Shown piece by piece: positions 41,131-46,403 of a stretch of 46,403 nucleotides of DNA (the first letter of the stretch is position 1; each line of letters opens with the position of its first letter). The DNA is from Fimbriimonadales bacterium (lineage in GTDB: Bacteria > Armatimonadota > Fimbriimonadia > Fimbriimonadales > GBS-DC): contig BPGO01000015.1 of assembly GCA_026003075.1 (NCBI GenBank), forward strand, positions 1-46,403, written 5' to 3'. Below the pieces are notes generated by a model. It ran no database searches, was not told the DNA's origin, and saw nothing but the letters and a program-made list of their open reading frames with translations. The translations under genes and the position numbers were made by a program.

Positions 41131-41864
41131 TACCGTTTATATTTTACCTTCATCAGGCATAGTCCCGCTGCGGGCGCCATGTGGGTCGCCTGCACGCGGT
41201 TTTCAAGTCGCTCGCGCAGCGATTCGATGCCCTGCTTGCCTTCGCTGACGCGGGCTAACTCGCCTACAATCAGGCGCACCATCCCACGCAGGAAGCCGTT
41301 CGCTTCCAGTTCGACATACACCCCGTCGCGTGTGGGCTGCACCACACCGCGATAGAGCGTTCGCACAGTATTTTTCTCGGTCGGTATCTTGACCGAGAAG
41401 GGGCGGAAATCGTGTTCGCCCAAAATTGTTTCCAGCGCCGCCTGCATCGCCTCGGGGTTGAGCGCGCGCGGGTAGTGCCAGGCGTATCGTATCTTCCACA
41501 CCGACGGATGCGCGCCCGTGTAGATACGGTAGCGATACACGCGGCTCTTTGCCGAGAGACGCGCGTGGAATTGCGCGCTCACCTCCTGCGCTTTCAGGAC
41601 TTTCAAGTCCATCGGCAGGCGACGGTTGAGTATGTCGGTCAGCCGCTCCACTGGCACGGGGCGACTGGTGAAGAAGTTCACCACCTGTCCCCGGGCATGC
41701 ACGCCTGCATCGGTTCGGCTCGCGCCAATGAGTTCCACTGGTTCGCCCAGCGTTGCCTGCAGGACGGTTTCGAGCACGCCTTGCACGGTACGCACACCCT
41801 CTTGTCGGGCGAAGCCGTGGAACGCGGTGCCGTCATACTCGACCTGCAAGCGCAGGTTGCGCAT
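41130..41864 (-). CDS. truA: tRNA pseudouridine synthase A
   Basis: Makes pseudouridine at tRNA positions 38-40. The 244-residue protein has LQVEYDGTAFHGFARQ (6-21), the catalytic Asp in GASRTDAGVHARGQV (48-62) and RGMVRLIVGELARV near the C-terminus. It sits between rplQ (3 nt upstream) and rplM, a conserved arrangement in many bacteria. Confidence 0.95.
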   Translation of the reverse strand: MRNLRLQVEYDGTAFHGFARQEGVRTVQGVLETVLQATLGEPVELIGASRTDAGVHARGQVVNFFTSRPVPVERLTDILNRRLPMDLKVLKAQEVSAQFHARLSAKSRVYRYRIYTGAHPSVWKIRYAWHYPRALNPEAMQAALETILGEHDFRPFSVKIPTEKNTVRTLYRGVVQPTRDGVYVELEANGFLRGMVRLIVGELARVSEGKQGIESLRERLENRVQATHMAPAAGLCLMKVKYKR

Positions 41865-41867
41865 GCG

Positions 41868-42221
41868 CTACTCTACCAGTTCGAGTTGCGCGGTTTCCAC
41901 CGCGTCGCCGCGCCGCATCCCGACACGCACGAGGCGCGTATAGCCACCGTTGCGGTCTTTGTAGCGTGGCGCGATGTTGTCAAAGAGATGCTTCACCAGG
42001 CTCTCGTCGCGCAGGAACGCGCGTGCCTGACGCCGAGCGTGCAGGGTGTTCTGCTTCGCCAGCGTGATCATCTTCTCCGCCAGTCGGCGGGTCTCTTTCG
42101 CACGAGTGACGGTTGTGACAATCTTTTCGTGAATGAACAGCGAGCGCACCTGATTGCGCAGCATGTGCATGCGGTGGTCGCTGGGGCGCCCTAATTTGCG
42201 GTAGCCAGCTCCATGATTCAT
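41868..42221 (-). CDS. rplQ: 50S ribosomal protein L17
   Basis: 117 residues. [41 protein letters not shown] and [17 protein letters not shown] match L17. Its ATG overlaps the rpoA stop as ATGA. Part of the alpha operon. Confidence 0.96.
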   Translation of the reverse strand: MNHGAGYRKLGRPSDHRMHMLRNQVRSLFIHEKIVTTVTRAKETRRLAEKMITLAKQNTLHARRQARAFLRDESLVKHLFDNIAPRYKDRNGGYTRLVRVGMRRGDAVETAQLELVE

Positions 42222-43189
42222 GATTGGCTTCGCCTCCTTCCCGATTTCATCAGGCTCAGCCCCATCGAGCTGAGTTTCTCTTCGACTTCTTTTTTGGCGG
42301 TGTCGCCGAAGTTGCGCAGGCTAAGCAGTTTCTGTTCGGGGGTGTTGAGCAGTTTATACAGGGTGTCGATGCCGCCGCTGCGCAGGGCGTTCAGCACGCG
42401 TGTAGACAACCCCAAGTCTTCCAACGGTCGATCGGGCACGGTGACGCCGGGCGGCGCGGAGACCACTGCCGTCGATTCGAGCGCGCCTGCCTCATCGCCC
42501 AAGGTCATCAAGCGGCTGAACTGCTCGCGCAGGATCGCCGCCGCCTGATACACTGCTTCTTCAGGCGCAATCGCGCCATTCGTCCACACCTCCAGAATCA
42601 GGCGGTCGTAGTCGGTGCGTTCGCCGACCAAGGTCGGCTCCACCAGAAAGTTCACTTTGGTGACGGGGTTGAACAGCGCGTTGGTGCGGATTTCACCCAC
42701 CGAGCCGCGTCCCCGCTCGCGTTTGAGCGCCGCGACATAACCGCGCCCAATCTCTACCGTGATTTCGGCATTAAGACGCGCGCTGGAGTCGCTCAGGGTC
42801 GCCAAGTACAGTTCGGGATTCACAATCTCTACATCGGCAGGCGCTTGAATATCTGCGGCTGTGACGCGTCCTGGACCTTGCACCTGCAGGCGCAGCGTAT
42901 ATTTATCGCGCGGCTGCGCCGAGTGGATACGAATCGCCACATTTTTGAGGTTAAGCAAGAAGTGGATGGTGTCTTCCTTGACGCCCGGGATCGGTTCGAA
43001 CTCGCTCAGCACGCCCTCGATGCGCACGCTGGTAATCGCCGCGCCGGGGATTGACGAGAGCAGCACGCGGCGCAGCGCGTTGCCAAGCGTCACACCGTAG
43101 CCACGCTCCAGCGGCTCCACCTCGAACTTGCCATAGGTCAATTCGCTGACCAAAGTGCGAACCTGTGTTTGAACCATTTGTACCGTCAT
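42218..43189 (-). CDS. rpoA: RNA polymerase alpha subunit
   Basis: 323 residues. The N-terminal assembly domain has [24 protein letters not shown] ([18 protein letters not shown] is the signature), and the C-terminal domain has [23 protein letters not shown] and [16 protein letters not shown]. It recognises promoter UP elements and activators through the CTD. Gene order rpsM-rpsK-rpsD-rpoA-rplQ is canonical. Confidence 0.97.
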   Translation of the reverse strand: MTVQMVQTQVRTLVSELTYGKFEVEPLERGYGVTLGNALRRVLLSSIPGAAITSVRIEGVLSEFEPIPGVKEDTIHFLLNLKNVAIRIHSAQPRDKYTLRLQVQGPGRVTAADIQAPADVEIVNPELYLATLSDSSARLNAEITVEIGRGYVAALKRERGRGSVGEIRTNALFNPVTKVNFLVEPTLVGERTDYDRLILEVWTNGAIAPEEAVYQAAAILREQFSRLMTLGDEAGALESTAVVSAPPGVTVPDRPLEDLGLSTRVLNALRSGGIDTLYKLLNTPEQKLLSLRNFGDTAKKEVEEKLSSMGLSLMKSGRRRSQS

Positions 43190-43206
43190 AAATTGCAGCT
43201 GCCTCC

Positions 43207-43839
43207 TTAGCGGCTATAGAACTCGATAATTTTCTGGACCTCGATTCGGGTATCGATCTCGTCGGCTTGGGGCGCATGCAGCACTTTCCCCTGAAGCTGG
43301 TTCGGTTCGTAAGCGAGCCAAGCGGGTGGAGTCTGCTCGGCGGCACGGGCGAAGGCTTCTTTCGCCAGTGCGGTGGAGCGTTTCGACTCATGGATACTAA
43401 TCACATCGCCTTCACGCACTTGGTACGAGGGGATATTCACGCGCTTGCCGTTGACCGTGATGAACCTGTGCGAGACCATCTGACGCGCTTGCCCACGCGA
43501 GTTCGCGAAGCCAAGCCGAAAGACGACATTATCGAGGCGCATTTCGAGCTGGCGCAGCAGCACCTCACCGGTGACGCCGCGTGCGCGTTGTGCCTCTTCC
43601 ACATATTTGCGGAACTGCGCCTCGCGCAGCTGATACATCTGGCGCAGCTTCTGCTTCTCGCGGAGCTGCTCACCGTACTCGCTCATTTTACGGTCGCGCG
43701 TGCGCGGTCCGTGCTGTCCTGGGGGGTAGTTGCGTCGCTCCAGCGCGCACTTTTTGGTATAACAGCGGTCGCCTTTTAGGTAGAGCTTGACGCCCGCGCG
43801 TCGACACATGCTGCATTTCGAATCCCAAACAACGGACAT
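43207..43839 (-). CDS. rpsD: 30S ribosomal protein S4, zinc-type
   Basis: 210 residues. The N-terminus has C-X2-C in CSMCRR and a second pair in CYTKKC, so this is the zinc-binding C+ form. An S4 RNA-binding domain (about 95-155) contains RLDNVVFRLGFANSRGQARQMVSH and VNGKRVNIPSYQV. AAGGAGG precedes the ATG. S4 represses the alpha operon in E. coli; no control site was identified here. Confidence 0.96.
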   Translation of the reverse strand: MSVVWDSKCSMCRRAGVKLYLKGDRCYTKKCALERRNYPPGQHGPRTRDRKMSEYGEQLREKQKLRQMYQLREAQFRKYVEEAQRARGVTGEVLLRQLEMRLDNVVFRLGFANSRGQARQMVSHRFITVNGKRVNIPSYQVREGDVISIHESKRSTALAKEAFARAAEQTPPAWLAYEPNQLQGKVLHAPQADEIDTRIEVQKIIEFYSR

Positions 43840-43860
43840 AATTCCTTTCCTCCTTGATGA

Positions 43861-44256
43861 TTACACTCTACGGCGTTTCGGTGGTCGGCACCCGTTGTGG
43901 GGCACGGGAGTCACATCCTTGATGCTCTGTATCTCCAGCCCCGCCGCTTGCAGGGAACGGATGGCGGTTTCGCGTCCGGGTCCCGGACCCTTGACCATCA
44001 CATCGACCTTACGCATCCCGTGTTCCATCGCGGCACGGGCGGCGCGCTCGGAAGCCACCTGTGCGGCGAACGGGGTGCCTTTCTTGGTGCCTTTGAAGCC
44101 GACCGAACCGCCGCTTGCCCACGAAATCACATTCCCGTTCACATCGGTAATCGTGACAATCGTATTGTTGAAGGTGGCATGGATATGTGCCACGCCCTGC
44201 GCGATGTTCTTGCGTTCTTTCTTCTGCTGTGTTCCTGCTCGTGTTTTACGCGCCAT
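43861..44256 (-). CDS. rpsK: 30S ribosomal protein S11
   Basis: 131 residues. [40 protein letters not shown] and [18 protein letters not shown] match S11. It has a basic N-terminal tail. Sits between rpsM and rpsD. Confidence 0.97.
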   Translation of the reverse strand: MARKTRAGTQQKKERKNIAQGVAHIHATFNNTIVTITDVNGNVISWASGGSVGFKGTKKGTPFAAQVASERAARAAMEHGMRKVDVMVKGPGPGRETAIRSLQAAGLEIQSIKDVTPVPHNGCRPPKRRRV

Positions 44257-44271
44257 AGCTTCTCTCCATAA

Positions 44272-44652
44272 TTACTTCGCTTTCCTACGCCTGCCGGTGC
44301 TCACGGTCTTCTTAGGGCCTTTGCGGGTGCGGGCGTTCGTGCGGGTGCGCTGTCCGTGAACGGGCAGTCCGCGCCGATGGCGTATCCCGCGATAGCAACC
44401 GATCTCGATTAGGCGTCGGATGTTCATCTGCTGCTCGCGCCTGAGGTCACCTTCTATCGTATAGTTGTTCTCGATTTCCGCGCGCAGTTTTGCGACCTCT
44501 TCTTCAGTGAGGTCGCGCACGCGCTTGTTCGGGTCAACGCCCGTCGCCTGCAAAATCTTGCGCGCCGACGACAACCCAATCCCGAAAATCACGGGCAGGG
44601 CATACTCCACTTTACGGTCGCGCGGCAAGTCCACTCCAGCAATACGCGCCAT
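44272..44652 (-). CDS. rpsM: 30S ribosomal protein S13
   Basis: 126 residues. [34 protein letters not shown], and [22 protein letters not shown] ([19 protein letters not shown] is the signature) match S13. Lies 14 nt downstream of rpmJ. Confidence 0.97.
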   Translation of the reverse strand: MARIAGVDLPRDRKVEYALPVIFGIGLSSARKILQATGVDPNKRVRDLTEEEVAKLRAEIENNYTIEGDLRREQQMNIRRLIEIGCYRGIRHRRGLPVHGQRTRTNARTRKGPKKTVSTGRRRKAK

Positions 44653-44666
44653 ACTCTATTTGCCTC

Positions 44667-44780
44667 CTAACCTTGACGCTGTTTGTGCTTCGGGTTCTCG
44701 CAAATGACCCGAACCACACGCTTGCGCCGAATGATTTTGCACTTCGCGCACATCTTCTTGACCGAAGCTCGTACCTTCAT
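44667..44780 (-). CDS. rpmJ: 50S ribosomal protein L36, zinc-type
   Basis: 37 residues, [20 protein letters not shown], ending [12 protein letters not shown]. Cys-X2-Cys and Cys-X4-His (CENPKH) give the zinc-binding form. GGAGG precedes the ATG at 44780. It is the first gene of the rpmJ-rpsM-rpsK-rpsD-rpoA-rplQ-truA-rplM-rpsI-purD run. Confidence 0.95.
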   Translation of the reverse strand: MKVRASVKKMCAKCKIIRRKRVVRVICENPKHKQRQG

Positions 44781-44831
44781 CGATATCGCCTCCGTTTGCG
44801 GGCACACAAGTATACCCGCTCGCGAAAGCGT

Positions 44832-44862
44832 ATTATACCTGATAGTTGCGTTGTGGATGCAA
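44832..44862 (-). promoter_or_regulatory. Promoter of the rpmJ-purD ribosomal operon
   Basis: On the minus strand TTGCAT (44862-44857) is followed by 19 nt and TATAAT (44837-44832). The leader to rpmJ would be about 45 nt with GGAGG. The spacer is longer than ideal. Confidence 0.5.
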
Positions 44863-44905
44863 GTAGCCTGTGGCGTGATGGCGTTGCAAACGCCGCGGTT
44901 CCTAA

Positions 44906-44927
44906 GCAATAACAGAACAGTTATTGC
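44906..44927 (-). terminator. Hairpin between infA and rpmJ
   Basis: GCAATAAC and GTTATTGC form a perfect 8-bp stem around a 6-nt loop, 13 nt after the infA stop. The arms are AT-rich, unlike the other hairpins here. It may end infA transcription or regulate readthrough into the ribosomal operon. Confidence 0.45.
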
Positions 44928-44939
44928 ACCATGTAGGCG

Positions 44940-45167
44940 TTAGCTCCGGTAGCGATACACGATCCGCCCGCGTGTTAAGTCGTACGGGGAGAGGGCGACT
45001 TTCACGCGATCGCCAGGCAGGATGCGAATGAAGTTAATCCGCATCTTACCCGACAAGTGCGCCAGAACCGTGTGTCCGCCTTCGATTTCCACCTTAAAAG
45101 TCGTGTTTGGCAGACACTCCACGACCGTGCCCTCAACCTCGATGTCCTTGCCTTCAGTTTTCGCCAT
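44940..45167 (-). CDS. infA: Translation initiation factor IF-1
   Basis: 75 residues of OB fold. [43 protein letters not shown] and [16 protein letters not shown] match IF-1. GGAGGTG precedes the ATG. It sits upstream of rpmJ as in many bacteria, but a hairpin and a separate promoter lie between them. Confidence 0.96.
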   Translation of the reverse strand: MAKTEGKDIEVEGTVVECLPNTTFKVEIEGGHTVLAHLSGKMRINFIRILPGDRVKVALSPYDLTRGRIVYRYRS

Positions 45168-45185
45168 GGCATCACCTCCAGCTTA

Positions 45186-45191
45186 ATTGTA
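45186..45191 (-). promoter_or_regulatory. -10 box (TACAAT) of infA
   Basis: TACAAT on the minus strand, 18 nt before the ATG at 45167, with TGGAGGTG between. A leader of about 10 nt is predicted. No clear -35. Confidence 0.45.
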
Positions 45192-45238
45192 CCTAATAGA
45201 TCCAACTCTTGAGGGAGGTATCAGGTATCCTTCCGATT

Positions 45239-45547
45239 ATGGAAACCTTTGTGGCGGCGTTGACGGTGTTTGTGCTGGCGATATTCGTCGGCTTTGAGGT
45301 GATTACCAAAGTGCCTCCCACGCTCCACACGCCTCTAATGTCGGGGTCGAACGCGATTTCGGGCATCACCCTCATCGGAGCGATTCTATCGGCCGGGGCG
45401 CAGCACACCACGCTGAGCGCCCTACTCGGCACGCTCGCCGTAATTTTCGCCACGATCAATGTGGTGGGCGGCTTCTTGGTGACCCATAGGATGCTGCAAA
45501 TGTTCAAGCCCGCACGACGGGGGCAGCACGACCGTCAGGTACAATAA
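45239..45547 (+). CDS. pntAB: NAD(P) transhydrogenase 4TM subunit (PntAB)
   Basis: Membrane subunit of proton-translocating transhydrogenase, which exchanges hydride between NADH and NADP+. The 102-residue protein has the family segments FVGFEVITKVPPTLHTPLMSGSNAISG and LLGTLAVIFATINVVGGFLVTHRML (key parts TPLMSGSNAISG and NVVGGFLVTHRML), with three or four helices. The alpha (pntAA) and beta (pntB) genes that normally flank it are not here; the flanks are infA and a thioredoxin-fold gene. ATG 45239 lies 7 nt after TATCCT, a weak -10. A TTG at 45209 is an alternative. Confidence 0.85.
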   Translation: METFVAALTVFVLAIFVGFEVITKVPPTLHTPLMSGSNAISGITLIGAILSAGAQHTTLSALLGTLAVIFATINVVGGFLVTHRMLQMFKPARRGQHDRQVQ

Positions 45548-45560
45548 TCATGTAGGGGCT

Positions 45561-45878
45561 ATGATGCGAATCGAACTGTTGTACTATCCCGAATGCCCGT
45601 CGCACGAGCGGGCGCTGGAGCTCATCCACGAGGCGCTGGCGGCAGAAGGCGTCTCGGCGGAGGTGACCGTGACTCGCATCGATACGCAGGAGCAGGCGGA
45701 AACATCTCGTTTCATCGGTTCGCCCACGATTCGCATCAATGGGCGCGAACTGCAACCCCAGCCCCATTTGCCTTACCGCCTGACCTGCCGTACCTTTCAA
45801 CACGAAGACGGACGCCTCTCGCCGTTGCCCTCTCTCACGATGCTGCGCGAGGCGATCCGAAACGCTGAAGGAGGTTGA
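45561..45878 (+). CDS. Small thioredoxin-fold protein (DF/CPS type)
   Basis: Protein of 105 residues with LLYYPECPSHERALELIHEAL near the N-terminus and GSPTIRING in the middle. This pattern is that of small thioredoxin-fold proteins in which Cys-Pro-Ser-x replaces CXXC; some relatives are selenoproteins. Only one Cys is in the motif (Cys-Pro-Ser-His), so a classic dithiol reaction is unlikely; a second Cys occurs later (LTCRTF). ATG 45561 or 45564 are both possible, after TAGGGG. A redox or metal role is plausible but not proven. The next gene is also thioredoxin-like. Confidence 0.7.
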   Translation: MMRIELLYYPECPSHERALELIHEALAAEGVSAEVTVTRIDTQEQAETSRFIGSPTIRINGRELQPQPHLPYRLTCRTFQHEDGRLSPLPSLTMLREAIRNAEGG

Positions 45879-45883
45879 GGCTT

Positions 45884-46403
45884 ATGGAAATCGGTCAATC
45901 GGCTTATGATTTCAATTTGCAAGGCGTCGACGGCAAGACCTACTCGCTCAAAGACTTCGCGGACAAGCCTGTGCTGGTGCTGTTCTTCTGGTGCAACCAT
46001 TGCCCGTATGTGAAAGCCTACGAAGACCGCGTGATTGCTTTGGCGAAAGAGTTTGGAGATCGTGTGGCGTTCGTTGCCATCAACTCGAATGACCCGACCC
46101 AGTATCCTGAGGATAGTTTTGAGAACATGAAGAAGGTTGCTCAAGAGAAGGGCTATCCCTTCCCGTACCTGTTTGATGAGACTCAGGCGGTGGCGCGCGC
46201 GTACAACGCCTCGCGCACGCCCGAGTTCTTCGTATTCGATGAGGAGCGCGACCTGAAGTATCACGGTCGCTTCGACGATAACTGGGAACACCCCGACCAG
46301 GTGCGCCACGAATATGTGCGCGATGCGATTATGAGCCTCTTGCAGAACGACATTCCTCATGTCTCGCATGTGCCCCCCATCGGCTGCACGATTAAGTGGA
46401 AGC
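45884..46403 (+). CDS. Thioredoxin-family/AhpC-TSA-like protein (partial)
   Basis: Open frame from ATG 45884, 9 nt after AAGGAGG, running off the window end (173 codons visible). The N-terminus MEIGQSAYDFNLQGVDGKTYSL is typical of the peroxiredoxin-like AhpC/TSA fold. The redox motif is CNHCPYVKAYEDR (Cys-Asn-His-Cys). Later segments SRTPEFFVFD and the terminal GCTIKWK match the family of thioredoxin-like proteins with this CNHC motif. The stop codon is outside the window. It may reduce peroxides or disulfides; no signal peptide is present. Confidence 0.85.
   Translation, partial: MEIGQSAYDFNLQGVDGKTYSLKDFADKPVLVLFFWCNHCPYVKAYEDRVIALAKEFGDRVAFVAINSNDPTQYPEDSFENMKKVAQEKGYPFPYLFDETQAVARAYNASRTPEFFVFDEERDLKYHGRFDDNWEHPDQVRHEYVRDAIMSLLQNDIPHVSHVPPIGCTIKWK

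Noticed and set aside
1..46403. tRNA genes, CRISPR arrays, insertion sequences, riboswitches
   Set aside because: No cloverleaf ends, regularly spaced repeats, transposase motifs or known aptamer cores were seen on either strand by eye. A covariance-model scan was not possible.

Overview
The window reads as a chromosome segment of a GC-rich, didermic, probably thermophilic bacterium. The most likely group is Armatimonadota (Fimbriimonadales-like). That placement is inferred from a combination of traits and not from a marker-gene search: exported proteins ending in two dockerin-like repeats (three of the four finish in Gly-Cys), tandem H-X9-DG prepilins, a PEP-CTERM protein, and many genes whose start codon lies 6-9 nt after a TATAAT-like -10 box. 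No tRNA, rRNA, CRISPR array, insertion sequence or prophage was recognised. No gap between genes exceeds 300 bases.

Layout. 1-1254 (-) holds lspA-lgt, which make lipoproteins. 1300-8297 (+) is a surface/export block: an M1 metallopeptidase with a dockerin tail, a ZIP metal transporter, two prepilins and a PQQ-type propeller with a dockerin tail. 8372-13560 (-) holds a UPF0182 membrane protein, an exported triple-YHS Cys-rich protein and a Tat-exported Gfo/Idh oxidoreductase. 13679-15998 (+) holds an unknown lipoprotein, rnc and mtnP. 16035-21086 (-) holds alr, a GT2 glycosyltransferase, proS and a sugar-phosphate isomerase-like TIM barrel. 21158-24924 (+) holds a Fic protein and then tlpA-infC-rpmI-rplT-pheS. 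24953-28462 (-) holds ylxR, nusA, trkA and trmFO. 28495-30533 (+) is miaA-hfq-dapF. 30536-31440 (-) is a formiminotransferase that appears frameshifted, and it diverges from a beta-CASP nuclease-like gene at 31481-32866. 32892-35332 (+) holds a small basic ORF, a duplicated-domain dockerin protein and a PEP-CTERM protein. 35399-38936 (-) holds GT9, hisA and a dockerin-tailed propeller. 38945-45167 (-) is infA, rpmJ, rpsM, rpsK, rpsD, rpoA, rplQ, truA, rplM, rpsI and purD. 45239-46403 (+) holds a lone pntAB and two thioredoxin-fold genes, the last cut by the window edge.

The most distinctive points are these. (1) A recurrent leaderless-transcription signature helps decide several start codons (rnc, alr, fic, UPF0182, ftcD, the beta-CASP gene, the dockerin propeller). 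(2) A likely 1-nt loss, or 2-nt gain, disrupts the formiminotransferase right after its VPNFSEG motif. (3) infC appears to start at AUU and its acidic tail overlaps rpmI by 113 nt. (4) Several exported proteins carry what look like two different C-terminal sorting signals (Gly-Cys dockerin and PEP-CTERM). (5) An exported protein combines three YHS domains with two vicinal-Cys repeats. (6) The Fic protein has a Glu in its active-site loop and an operator-like palindrome against its promoter.

All functions are from motif reading only; no database search was possible.
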